A stretch of 18,238 bases of DNA from Spartobacteria bacterium UBA6821 (GTDB taxonomy: Bacteria > Verrucomicrobiota > Verrucomicrobiia > Chthoniobacterales > UBA6821), in the NCBI GenBank assembly GCA_002452515.1, contig DKEN01000148.1, forward strand, positions 6,575-24,812, given 5' to 3'. A model generated the notes under the pieces. It saw only the letters and a program-made list of their open reading frames with translations, ran no database searches and was not told the DNA's origin. The position numbers and the translations under genes are program-made. Position 1 is the first letter of the stretch. Every line of letters starts with the position of its first letter. Below, piece by piece: positions 1 to 8,023 of the stretch.

Positions 1-431
1 CGGGGAAGACGCAGGCGGGCATGAATGAATCCATGCTCACGATCCCCATGGGCAGCCTGATTGAGATTCATGAAGTCCATGTCGATCTCGGCCCAAGGCA
101 GATCCTGATTGAACTGTGTGGCTAGATGGAGAAGCGGTTTGCGGAACTGGAGCAATCCGTTGATCCACATTTTGGATGGGGAGAAGGTGTGGCACCAGGT
201 GATGACACCGGCGCAGTTGGCGGCTCCGTTCGCCTCAAGCAAGGTGGCGCGAATCTCTTCCGGACGAGTCAGGATGGGCTTGAAGACGAGTTTGAGCGGA
301 AGGGTTCCCGAGGCGTTGAGTTGGTCAACGATGCTCTTGGAGTTAGCAGCGACCTGCTTGAGAGGTCCCTCTCCGTAGAGGTGCTGCGTGCCGGTAAGGA
401 ACCAGATTTCGGGGGTATCGAGGTTTTTCAT
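1..431 (-). CDS. araA: L-arabinose isomerase, N-terminal part (runs off the left edge)
   Basis: This cytoplasmic enzyme interconverts L-arabinose and L-ribulose, the first step of bacterial arabinose breakdown. The gene starts at an ATG at 429-431 and stays open to the window edge, giving 143 codons of a protein that is normally about 500 residues. The translation begins [20 protein letters not shown] and continues through [29 protein letters not shown] and [20 protein letters not shown], which are hallmark blocks of the AraA N-terminal domain. The catalytic residues lie further along and cannot be checked. It follows araB on the same strand after 42 bases, so the two probably share a transcript. 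There is no Shine-Dalgarno sequence before the ATG. araD, the usual third gene, is not in the window. Confidence 0.95.
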   Translation of the reverse strand, partial: MKNLDTPEIWFLTGTQHLYGEGPLKQVAANSKSIVDQLNASGTLPLKLVFKPILTRPEEIRATLLEANGAANCAGVITWCHTFSPSKMWINGLLQFRKPLLHLATQFNQDLPWAEIDMDFMNLNQAAHGDREHGFIHARLRLP

Positions 432-473
432 AAAGTAAAATAATCGAGCGATGAGTCGTGGGACAAAGAAAAC

Positions 474-2150
474 CTAGCGGCTCCTGACCAGGCTCTTCTG
501 CCTCAGCGCGAGCAGATCCTTCATGACGCCCGACAGATCGGAGGATTTGTTCACACCTCCGAAGGCGTCGTGCAGTTTCTTGTAAAGGGCGTAAAGCGCC
601 GTGTAAGACTTTTGAGCAGGTGCTTTGGGCGTGTAGGCCTTGGGCTTGATCTTGACCATTGCCCTTTGCGCAACCTGGAAGTTTTTGTGAGCCCCGGCGA
701 GAACCGCCGCAGAGATCGCCGAGCCCAAGGCGCACGCCTGACTCGATCCCGCAACCTGCATGGTGCATCCGGTGATGTCGGCATAGATCTGCATGAGGAG
801 TGGATTCTTCTCCGCGATGCCTCCGGCACAGACAACCCGTTTCACCGGCACGCCATATTCCCGGATCCGCTCGATGATGGCACGGGCACCGAAGGCCGTC
901 GCCTCGATCAGCGCACGATAAATTTCGGCACGGGTGGTGTGCAGCGTTTGACCAATGATACCGCCAGTCAGGAGGGGATCGACTAGGATCGTCCGGTTGC
1001 CATTGTGCCAATCCAGGGCGAGCAGACCGCTCTGGCCAGGCCTGAGTTTGGCGGCCTCCTTGGAGAGCGCGGCGTGAAGGGCGGCGTCCCCGCCACAGAT
1101 TCCTTCAACCCACCATTTGAAGATGTCACCGACCGCCGACTGTCCTGCTTCCACTCCGAAGAATCCAGGCAGGATAGCTCCCGGAACAATCCCGCAGATT
1201 CCCGGAATGTCGGCGACCTTCTTGGTCATGGGAACCACCGCGCAATCGCAGGTGGAAGTGCCAATGACCTTCACGAGGGTTCCCTCGGAAACTCCACAGG
1301 CGATCGCGCCGTAGTGCACGTCAAACTCACCGATGGCGATCGGTATGCCGACAGGAAGCCCGAGCTTCCTCGCCCAAAGAGGGGAAAGGGCCCCTGCCGC
1401 CGTGGTGGCGTCGTAAGCCTTGTCATAAAGACGGTCCCGCAGCGCGGCGAGCTTGGGATCAAGGAGTGTCAGGAATTTTTTGTCGGGAAGTCCGCCCCAC
1501 TCGTCGCTGTAGAGCGCCTTGTGCCCAGCCGCACAGATGCCTCGTTTCACTTCGCGAGGATCCTCCACGCCAGCCAGCACGGAAGGAATCCAGTCAGCTA
1601 ATTCCACCCAGGAATAAGCGGCATCAAAGACGCGCGGAGCAACCTTGAGACAACGCCAGATTTTACTCCACCACCACTCCGATGAGTAGGTATTGCCACA
1701 CTTGGCGATGTACTGGGGACGGTGCTTGGCGGCAAGTTCGGTGATTCGGGCAGCTTCCTGCCAGCTGGTGTGATCCTTCCAAAGCCAACACTGGGCATGG
1801 AGATTATTTTTCCACTTGGGGTCCTCAGCTAGGGCGCGGTTTTTCCGATCGACGGGAATCGGACTTGATCCGGTTGTGTCGACTCCGAGACCGATGACCA
1901 AACTCGTTGAAAATCCCGCCTTTTTGGAGGCTTCAGCGATCGCTTGTTTGACGCTTGTTTCGAGCCCCAGAAGGTAGTCGGCAGGATGTTGACGGGCTAG
2001 ATGATAGTCCCGGGGATCAAGCAAAATCCCCTCCGTTCCACTGGGATAATTATAGACGGCGCTGCCAAACTCTTTGCCGTCGTTGCATCGCACCACCAGG
2101 GCACGAACAGAGTTGCTTCCATAGTCGATACCAATTGTAAAGGGGGGCAT
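474..2150 (-). CDS. araB: Ribulokinase (FGGY carbohydrate kinase)
   Basis: AraB phosphorylates L-ribulose to L-ribulose 5-phosphate with ATP in the cytoplasm. I take the ATG at 2148-2150, giving 558 residues, the usual ribulokinase length. The open frame extends further upstream, but that extension would run through the start of the divergent regulator gene and its residues do not look like kinase. The protein opens with the sugar-kinase ATP-binding strand GIDYGSNSVRALVV (about residues 7-20). It has GLGVDTTGSSPIPVD (87-101), GEFDVHYGA with the likely catalytic Asp277, GTSTCD (297-302), and a late GGIAEKNPLLMQIYADITG block, all typical of ribulokinase rather than xylulokinase or glycerol kinase. 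araA follows directly. The promoter must lie in the 58-base spacer or inside the start of the divergent regulator gene. Confidence 0.95.
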   Translation of the reverse strand: MPPFTIGIDYGSNSVRALVVRCNDGKEFGSAVYNYPSGTEGILLDPRDYHLARQHPADYLLGLETSVKQAIAEASKKAGFSTSLVIGLGVDTTGSSPIPVDRKNRALAEDPKWKNNLHAQCWLWKDHTSWQEAARITELAAKHRPQYIAKCGNTYSSEWWWSKIWRCLKVAPRVFDAAYSWVELADWIPSVLAGVEDPREVKRGICAAGHKALYSDEWGGLPDKKFLTLLDPKLAALRDRLYDKAYDATTAAGALSPLWARKLGLPVGIPIAIGEFDVHYGAIACGVSEGTLVKVIGTSTCDCAVVPMTKKVADIPGICGIVPGAILPGFFGVEAGQSAVGDIFKWWVEGICGGDAALHAALSKEAAKLRPGQSGLLALDWHNGNRTILVDPLLTGGIIGQTLHTTRAEIYRALIEATAFGARAIIERIREYGVPVKRVVCAGGIAEKNPLLMQIYADITGCTMQVAGSSQACALGSAISAAVLAGAHKNFQVAQRAMVKIKPKAYTPKAPAQKSYTALYALYKKLHDAFGGVNKSSDLSGVMKDLLALRQKSLVRSR

Positions 2151-2165
2151 TTGGTGAGGTTGAAA

Positions 2166-2186
2166 CTTGCCGTCTATGCAGGCAAG
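2166..2186. promoter_or_regulatory. Inverted repeat between araB and the LacI-type regulator, candidate operator
   Basis: CTTGCC at 2166-2171 is matched by GGCAAG at 2181-2186 around a 9-base centre, a 21-base imperfect palindrome. It occupies the 58-base spacer between the divergent araB and regulator starts, where an autoregulating LacI-type protein would bind. The two-fold symmetry and position are seen; the operator role is inferred. The spacing and odd-numbered centre are not those of a textbook LacI/PurR site (about 16-20 bases with a central CG), so another regulator or a transcript hairpin is possible. Confidence 0.45.
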
Positions 2187-2208
2187 AGACACGATAGTTG
2201 ACAGTTGA

Positions 2209-3294
2209 ATGAAACCTCCGACTCTTAGCGATATTGCCGTACTAACCGGACTTACAAAGTCCGCGGTTTCGCTTGCGCTCCGACATGATCCCCGCATTCC
2301 CACGGAGACCCGCCGCAGGATTGAGGATGCTGCCATGATGATCGGATACCGGCGGAACGCCGTCGTGGCGCATCTCATGTCGGAGCTTCGCAAGGGGGGC
2401 CACGGTGGAGGAGGAGTCTCTGGAATCGCCTTGCTGAACCTGAACGAAAATCCAAAAGCCTTCCGAACTCATCCGACGATACCGGCTTATGTCCAGGGAT
2501 GCCGCGCACGGGCTGAAGCACTCGGTTATCTGCTCGACGAATTTCATGAACCGGTGATCGGCATGGAAGGAAATCGCCTGCTCAAAATCCTTCAGGCCCG
2601 GGGCTTGCGTGGCTGCATTCTGACAGGATTGATGAGAAGCAACCAACTCCCCCCCACCCTTCTTCCTGTCATCAAAAACATGCCATGCGTGATCACCGGT
2701 CTCAGCACGGCGGAGCCGAGGCTTCCCTTCGCTTGTGCCGATCATCATGCCGTTGCCCAACTGGCTATTGCCAGGAGCATTTCCTCGGGGCGGAAACGTC
2801 CGGGACTGGTACTGGATCGCGCGATTGATGAACTGGTGCAAGGGCGCTTCACAGCGGGATTTTTCATCGGCCAGAGGGATCTTCCCAGCGGGGACCGTAT
2901 TCCTCCCTTCTATCATTCCGAGAGCAGTTCAAAGCCGCCCGCTGCCTTTGCAGCCTGGTGGCGACGGCATCGCCCGGATGCCATTCTTACCCTCTACCAT
3001 GTGATTGAAGACTGGCTCAAAGCCCTGAATGTTCGGGTTCCCGATGAAACAGCTCTGATTCAGCTAGAATGCCGACCTGTTCAGGAACAATGGGCTGGTG
3101 TCAACCAACACAATGACAGAACTGGAGCTGCAGCCGTCGATCTGCTCGTGCAGATGATCCATGCCGGAGAGACAGCCCTCTCCACCTATCCGAGAGCCGT
3201 GCTGATCGAGCCGAGTTGGGAACCAGGAAACACTCTTCCTGCTTCAAAGAAGCAGGCTGACTCCTCCACGATCAAAAAACCGAGTCTTAAATAA
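2209..3294 (+). CDS. LacI-family transcriptional regulator, probably of arabinose genes
   Basis: This 361-residue cytoplasmic DNA-binding protein has a LacI-type helix-turn-helix at about residues 4-47 (TLSDIAVLTGLTKSAVSLAL, then IPTETRRRIEDAAMMIGYRRN). A periplasmic-binding-protein-like effector domain follows: SGIALLNLNENPKAF, an effector-pocket region around CVITGLSTAEPRLPFACAD, and a C-terminal block with GVNQHNDRTGAAAVDLLV. Length and layout fit the family. It is divergent from araBA, which makes it the likely local regulator; the ligand cannot be read from sequence and is inferred to be arabinose or a derivative. Arabinose operons in other bacteria are often controlled by AraC or by GntR-LacI hybrids; this one has a plain LacI head. 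The ATG at 2209 has no Shine-Dalgarno sequence. Confidence 0.9.
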   Translation: MKPPTLSDIAVLTGLTKSAVSLALRHDPRIPTETRRRIEDAAMMIGYRRNAVVAHLMSELRKGGHGGGGVSGIALLNLNENPKAFRTHPTIPAYVQGCRARAEALGYLLDEFHEPVIGMEGNRLLKILQARGLRGCILTGLMRSNQLPPTLLPVIKNMPCVITGLSTAEPRLPFACADHHAVAQLAIARSISSGRKRPGLVLDRAIDELVQGRFTAGFFIGQRDLPSGDRIPPFYHSESSSKPPAAFAAWWRRHRPDAILTLYHVIEDWLKALNVRVPDETALIQLECRPVQEQWAGVNQHNDRTGAAAVDLLVQMIHAGETALSTYPRAVLIEPSWEPGNTLPASKKQADSSTIKKPSLK

Positions 3295-3327
3295 GCGCTG
3301 ATTAAAGCAGGACCCAGCGAAACATGA

Positions 3328-3537
3328 TCACGGGTTTTTGTTCTTCCCTAAAATGGCAAAACCCCACATCACCCCCCCGAAAAGCAGCAGAAAGCCACCC
3401 CACCAGAGATTCACATTAAGGCCAAGAGATTGCTGATACATCGCAGCATCTCCGCTCGTGAAAAATCCTGTGGCTAGAAGGATGAGTCCCAGCAGTGTGA
3501 ACATCATGCCAATTGGAAAACGAATATCGAGGCCCAT
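3328..3537 (-). CDS. Small two-helix membrane protein downstream of the symporter
   Basis: This 69-residue protein has two hydrophobic stretches likely to span the membrane, about residues 9-29 (GMMFTLLGLILLATGFF) and 43-63 (NLWWGGFLLLFGGVMWGFAI), a short polar linker and a basic tail (GKNKNP). There is no signal-peptidase site. It starts 45 bases after the symporter stop on the same strand, so it is probably the last gene of the mutarotase-symporter unit. That position suggests an accessory subunit, but this is inference and I do not recognise a named family. The bases before its ATG are pyrimidine-rich, with no Shine-Dalgarno motif. It ends 33 bases from the convergent regulator gene. Confidence 0.7.
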   Translation of the reverse strand: MGLDIRFPIGMMFTLLGLILLATGFFTSGDAAMYQQSLGLNVNLWWGGFLLLFGGVMWGFAILGKNKNP

Positions 3538-3582
3538 AGGAGAAATAGGAGACGTGAGGTTTGTTAGCGAAGTGAGGGGATC

Positions 3583-5526
3583 TTACCAGAACAGGTAGTT
3601 GAAATAGACGCAAACAATCAGCAGGACAATACCGATAAACTCAGGACGGGCATACCAAGCTTGATCGACTTTTGGCTTGGGAGTGAGCGAATAAACAAGC
3701 CCTTTGAGTTCCTCGTCACTCTTGACTCGCTTGGTAGCCAGCGAAATCACTACCGTCAGGACAAAGCAGACGGTGAAGGCAAAACTTGCGAGCCAGAAGT
3801 TCTGGGCCATGTCACTCGGAAGCACGACCAGTTTGGCGAGATAAGCACCCTTGACGCCGGGGATATTACCCTGGGAAATCGAGCAGGCGTGGAAGAGGGC
3901 CGAGGCTGCTGTGCCAGAAACCAGGCCGATGAAGGCTCCGGTTGCCGTTGTGCGGGACCAGAACATACCCAGCAGGAAGGTCGCAAAGAGCGGTGCATTC
4001 ACGAAACCAAAGACAAGCTGGATGATATCCATGGCATTGGTCCACATGCTGGCAAAATAGGCTGCCGCGATACTCAGTAGGATACCGGCAACGGTGACCA
4101 CTCGGCCCATCCAGGCATAGTGATCATCGCTTTTGTTCGGAGCGATGTACGCCTGATAAAGATCATAGGTCCAGACGGTGTTGAAGGCCGTCACATTACC
4201 AGCCATACCCGACATGAAGGAGGCAAGGAGGGCCGTCAACGCAAGACCGAGCATGCCGGTGGGACAGTACCGCTTCACCAGTGAAAGGATCACCCCGTCA
4301 TAGTCATTGACCACGGCATCCTGTAAACGGATTGCAAGTTGCTGATCGCTCGATGAAAGGGTCTCAGGGGATTTGAGAAGCTCGCTGATCTTCGCATCAT
4401 TGAAGGAAACGCCTGCGACTACGGATAAAGCCTTGGAAGCCGTCGTGAGATCAGCCCCCGAAGTTGCCAACTGCTTTATTGCCCCGAGAGCAGGGGTCAT
4501 GTGGGCCTGCGTGATAATGGCCTGTGGCAGACGGTATTCCTTCCCCGCCGTGGCGGTCAGGGCGAGAGCGATCATGCCGGGGAGAATAACCAGCAGAGGA
4601 AACAACATCTTGGGCACGGCGGCCACAAGAGGGGTGTTACGGGCGGCCTTCATGTCCTTGGCCGCCATTGCGCGCTGCACCACCAGGAAGTTTGTGCACC
4701 AGTAGCCAAATGAGAGCACAAATCCGAGACCAAAGACTATCGCAAAAACATCGACTCCCATCGGATTGGCCGAAGGACCACCGAGAAGCGGTATCCAGGC
4801 ATGTGTCCAGGCATCAGGTTGAAAGGTCTTGGAGGAATCACTGACAAGATTGTAGGTGACAGGGTGCGTGGCAACTCCCTCGAGCTTATCCTTCACGGCA
4901 TTCCAACCACCGGCATCTCTGAGGCCGAGCCAGACCACCGGGGCGAAGCCCAGAACAATCATGAAGAACTGAAGCACCTCCGTGTAGATGGCCGAGGTCA
5001 ATCCTCCCTTGAGCACATAGAGTAGCACGATGAGGGAACAAACCCAGAGACAGATATTGTAATCCCAGCTCAGAAGCTGGTTGAGCAGCTTCGCCAGCGC
5101 ATTCAGGGAGATCCCCGAAGCGAAGATCGTCATGACGGCAAAGGAGATCGAGTTGAACGCGCGGGCACGCTCATCGAAGCGAAGCTTCAGATACTCGGGC
5201 ACTGAACGGGCCTTGGAACCGTAGTAGAATGGCATCATGAAGACCGCCAGGAAGACCATGGCAGGAATCGCACCCACCCAATAGAAGTGACAGGTGGCGA
5301 TGCCGTATTTCGCACCGCTCGCCGCCATCCCGACGAGTTCCAGAGCACCGAGATTTGCCGAGAGGAAGGCGAGGCCTGTCACCCAGGCGGGAATATTGCG
5401 ACCTGAGAGAAAGAAGTCCGCGGAGGTCTTCATCTGGCGCTTCAGCGCGAAACCGATCCCGATCACAAAGGCGATGTAGAGCCCGAGGATCGTGAAATCA
5501 ATGAAGGTAAGATGAACCTGCGTCAT
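3583..5526 (-). CDS. Sodium:solute symporter (SSS family), probable sugar importer
   Basis: This inner-membrane, sodium-driven importer of the SSS/SGLT family has 647 residues. Family marks include the N-terminal helix FTILGLYIAFVIGIGFALKR, the region SADFFLSGRNIPAWVTGLAFLSANLGALE (35-64), KARSVPEYLKLRFD (105-118), VLKGGLTSAIYTEVLQ (171-186) and LGLALTALLASFMSGMAGNV followed by TVWTYDLYQ (427-458). I estimate 13-15 membrane segments. It sits 48 bases after the mutarotase gene and next to araBA, so arabinose or another aldose is the inferred substrate. A polar stretch at about residues 339-407 interrupts the usual core and makes the protein longer than most SSS members. Substrate assignment is uncertain: galactose, glucose or xylose transporters look alike at this level. 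Confidence 0.92.
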   Translation of the reverse strand: MTQVHLTFIDFTILGLYIAFVIGIGFALKRQMKTSADFFLSGRNIPAWVTGLAFLSANLGALELVGMAASGAKYGIATCHFYWVGAIPAMVFLAVFMMPFYYGSKARSVPEYLKLRFDERARAFNSISFAVMTIFASGISLNALAKLLNQLLSWDYNICLWVCSLIVLLYVLKGGLTSAIYTEVLQFFMIVLGFAPVVWLGLRDAGGWNAVKDKLEGVATHPVTYNLVSDSSKTFQPDAWTHAWIPLLGGPSANPMGVDVFAIVFGLGFVLSFGYWCTNFLVVQRAMAAKDMKAARNTPLVAAVPKMLFPLLVILPGMIALALTATAGKEYRLPQAIITQAHMTPALGAIKQLATSGADLTTASKALSVVAGVSFNDAKISELLKSPETLSSSDQQLAIRLQDAVVNDYDGVILSLVKRYCPTGMLGLALTALLASFMSGMAGNVTAFNTVWTYDLYQAYIAPNKSDDHYAWMGRVVTVAGILLSIAAAYFASMWTNAMDIIQLVFGFVNAPLFATFLLGMFWSRTTATGAFIGLVSGTAASALFHACSISQGNIPGVKGAYLAKLVVLPSDMAQNFWLASFAFTVCFVLTVVISLATKRVKSDEELKGLVYSLTPKPKVDQAWYARPEFIGIVLLIVCVYFNYLFW

Positions 5527-5574
5527 GAGAAGATAGGCACGCCGATGCCGTAACAGAGTGACCGGAAGCGGTTC

Positions 5575-6702
5575 TTAGCTCTTCGTTGAAAAGCGATAGA
5601 TGATCGTGTTCTTGTAGGTCTGACCTGGCTTCAACTCGACGGAAGGAAAATTCGGGTGATTCGGGGAATCAGGATAGTGCTGTGGCTCGAGGCAGAAACC
5701 GCTTCTGAACGGGTAGACCTTTCCCTCTTTGCCAACAAGGGTGCCGTCCAGAAAATTTCCACTGTAGAATTGAACTCCTGGCTCGGTCGAAAGCACTTCC
5801 ATCACACGACCCGATTTGGGCTCTTCCACTTTGGCGACAACCCCGAGATGCCCGGGCAGTTTGCTGGCGACCCAGTTGTGGTCATATCCGCCGGCGAACT
5901 TCAACTGCTCATTCTCCTGGTTGATACGGTCTCCAATCACAGTCGCTTTGCGGAAATCAAAGGGAGTACCTTTCACCGGCGTCAACTCGCCCGTCGTGAT
6001 CAGAACCTTGTCGATGGGAGTGTATTTTCCGGATTTGAGCGTGAGGAGATGCCCGAGGATGTCCCCATTGCCCTGACCAGCGAGATTGAAATAGCTGTGG
6101 TGCGTGAGATTGACGATCGTGTCTTTGTCGGTCGTTGCCGTGTAGACGAGCTTCAGTTCGTTTTTGTTGGTCAGCGTGTAGGTGGCCGTAACCGAAAGTG
6201 TGCCGGGATACCCTTCCTCGCCATCCTTGCTGGTGTAAGTCAGCTTCAGGGATGGGCCTTGCTTGGTCACAACGGGAGTGGCCTGCCAGACAACCTTGTC
6301 GAATCCCTTGATCCCTCCGTGCAATGACTGACCATTGTTATTGGTGGCCAGCGTATAGGTTTCCCCATCGAGTGAGAATTTTCCCTTGGCGATACGGTTG
6401 CCATAGCGGCCAATCAGCGCCCCGAAGTATGGGCTCTTCTTCTCGTAGCTGGAGAGTTTGTCAAAACCGAGGACGACATCATCAAATTTCCCACTCCGAT
6501 CAGGGATCAATAACTTGGTGACAATGCCACCATAACTAGAAATGGAGGCTGAAGCGCCCTTTTCGTTGGTGAGCGTATAGAGCTCAACCTTCACTCCGTT
6601 GGTTGTGGTGCCGAACGATTTGGAGGTGATGGAGGATTCTGCAGCATGCATGAGGGAGGCTCCAGCCAACGAGGCTGCGATCAAGGGGGTAAGTAGTTTC
6701 AT
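5575..6702 (-). CDS. galM: Aldose 1-epimerase (mutarotase), exported
   Basis: GalM-type enzymes interconvert the alpha and beta anomers of aldoses. The 375-residue product begins MKLLTPLIAASLAGASLMHA, a clear signal peptide with likely cleavage after AHA-type residues near 20, so it should act in the periplasm. Expected active-site features are present: GRYGNRIA (98-105), the LHGG histidine (128), NLTHHSYFNL (198-207) with the catalytic His at 201 or 202, GGYDHNW with Asp274, and STEPGVQF with the catalytic Glu307. It leads a minus-strand unit with the SSS symporter and the small membrane protein, consistent with preparing the right sugar anomer for import. This is one of the few genes here with a plausible Shine-Dalgarno sequence (AAGGA, about 11 bases before the ATG). 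Confidence 0.95.
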   Translation of the reverse strand: MKLLTPLIAASLAGASLMHAAESSITSKSFGTTTNGVKVELYTLTNEKGASASISSYGGIVTKLLIPDRSGKFDDVVLGFDKLSSYEKKSPYFGALIGRYGNRIAKGKFSLDGETYTLATNNNGQSLHGGIKGFDKVVWQATPVVTKQGPSLKLTYTSKDGEEGYPGTLSVTATYTLTNKNELKLVYTATTDKDTIVNLTHHSYFNLAGQGNGDILGHLLTLKSGKYTPIDKVLITTGELTPVKGTPFDFRKATVIGDRINQENEQLKFAGGYDHNWVASKLPGHLGVVAKVEEPKSGRVMEVLSTEPGVQFYSGNFLDGTLVGKEGKVYPFRSGFCLEPQHYPDSPNHPNFPSVELKPGQTYKNTIIYRFSTKS

Positions 6703-6810
6703 GAGGGGGATTCCTTATAGAAGAAAACTTTTCCCCATTGCAAGGCTCCTCAACACACGCGCCTTGTTTTTTCCTTTTTCCTCTTGAAGAAGTATCGTGA
6801 AAATTTGGCG

Positions 6811-7980
6811 CTATCCCAACAAAAGAGTGAGGTTTTTTACCGAGTCAAAACACTCCACCGCAGTTTCTCTCGCTGCCTTGGAAAGACTGTCCCAATCACC
6901 GAGAACGCGCAGTGAAGCCTCGGCTGCCGTTTCACGATCGGTGACAAAAAGCATCCCGGAGTCAGATGGCAGGAATCGCTCCGCTCCCGTCGGCTCGGTC
7001 ACCACGGGACGGCCCAGCGCGAGGAACGCCGCCGCCCGATCACTCAGCCAACCACTTCCCATTTGCGCCTCCAGTTTCACGGCGGTGAATTCAGCGGTGG
7101 CCCCGGCGAGATACCGATAATAGGCAGCGGGCGTACGCGTCAGTCGATGGGGAGTCACCACGCGCCAGCCGAGTGAACGCAGCCGTGCCCGCTCCGGGTC
7201 ATCAGAGTTCAGATTCATGGCAAGTTCGAAGACGGCCTCCGGCACGCGTTGCGGCAAATCAAGATATGGTGCGAAGGCCGCCTGCTTGGAATAATCGTGA
7301 TATTCACCGCCGATCATGATCATGCCGTCCCAATACCATTGCCCGATGGTGGTAAAACGCGGGCGCCCTTTTGGTTTTGGCTGAGGCTTGAGCAACTCCG
7401 TATCAACAAGTGGAAAATAACTCCTCCAGGAAACAATCGGCTTCGGCAGACGCGGATTGATCGAATCCATGCAGAGCCCGATCGACCAGAACTCATCATG
7501 GCACGACTGCCCCATTTCGATCTGATCCATCCAAAAGAGCACCTCCGTCGGATCAAGACTGCAGAGCAGCCTGCGTCCAAAGAGATTCGTCAGGGGAGGC
7601 TTCACCGAATAGCTCAGATTTAGCAGTACGCCCTCTGGGGCCAACTCGCGAAGGGTCGTTAGGGACATGCCGTAGGATTGCATCTGGTCAAGGTGATGTT
7701 CCTCTCCCCCCTTTCCCTTCTGCACGGGGCGCAGCAGCAGGCAATATTCCAAATCATAAGCCGCCATGCGCCGCTGAAAGGTGCGGACGCAATGGGCATC
7801 CTTTACTGGATCACCGCTTCCTTGGAGCACCTCCAGCCAGATGCCGCGATAGTGCTTCATCCTTTTTAAGCCCGTCACATACTGCAACGGCACGGAGAAG
7901 TTCCCCCCCCCCTCAGGGTACTTGGCAGCAAACCCACAACCGACAAAGACAGGTAACTCCTTTCTCAAAGCATGGGACAT
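6811..7980 (-). CDS. Glycosyltransferase-like protein, copy 1 (GT-B type)
   Basis: This protein of about 389 residues is related along much of its length to the gene at 9734-10915. Shared marks are a glycine-rich N-terminal loop (about 14-26), the segment PLQYVTGLKRM (31-41), EFTAVK (297-302) and GWLSDRAAAFLALGRPVVTEPTG (310-332). The last is the nucleotide-sugar-binding region typical of GT-B, CgeB-like glycosyltransferases. It has no membrane segment or signal peptide, so transfer probably occurs in the cytoplasm or at the inner membrane face; donor and acceptor are unknown. I prefer the ATG at 7978-7980; an in-frame TTG at 7998 would add six residues. It starts 43 bases after the HNH gene. 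A run of ten G bases encodes the glycine loop. It may originally have followed copy 2 directly in the exporter unit. Confidence 0.72.
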   Translation of the reverse strand: MSHALRKELPVFVGCGFAAKYPEGGGNFSVPLQYVTGLKRMKHYRGIWLEVLQGSGDPVKDAHCVRTFQRRMAAYDLEYCLLLRPVQKGKGGEEHHLDQMQSYGMSLTTLRELAPEGVLLNLSYSVKPPLTNLFGRRLLCSLDPTEVLFWMDQIEMGQSCHDEFWSIGLCMDSINPRLPKPIVSWRSYFPLVDTELLKPQPKPKGRPRFTTIGQWYWDGMIMIGGEYHDYSKQAAFAPYLDLPQRVPEAVFELAMNLNSDDPERARLRSLGWRVVTPHRLTRTPAAYYRYLAGATAEFTAVKLEAQMGSGWLSDRAAAFLALGRPVVTEPTGAERFLPSDSGMLFVTDRETAAEASLRVLGDWDSLSKAARETAVECFDSVKNLTLLLG

Positions 7981-8023
7981 GGAGATTTTTTTATCCAAGG
8001 ATTAGCACGGGATGTCGCTCTGA

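Noticed and set aside
2151..2393. Upstream extension of the araB reading frame (81 more codons)
   Set aside because: It overlaps the LacI gene on the other strand, its residues do not resemble a kinase, and the ATG at 2150 gives the normal family start and length.
3296..3319. CGCTG and CAGCG inverted repeat between the convergent LacI and small membrane protein genes
   Set aside because: The stem is only five pairs with a long loop and no T run follows, so I do not call it a terminator.
5527..5574. Short hairpins (ACCG-CTTC-CGGT and GGCA-N6-TGCC) between galM and the symporter gene
   Set aside because: Four-base stems in a 48-base gap are expected by chance and no T run follows.
6714..6743. 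Promoter-like pair before galM (TTGCAA, 18-base spacer, TATAAG on the minus strand)
   Set aside because: It would leave almost no leader and its -10 box overlaps the probable ribosome-binding site; the match may be chance.
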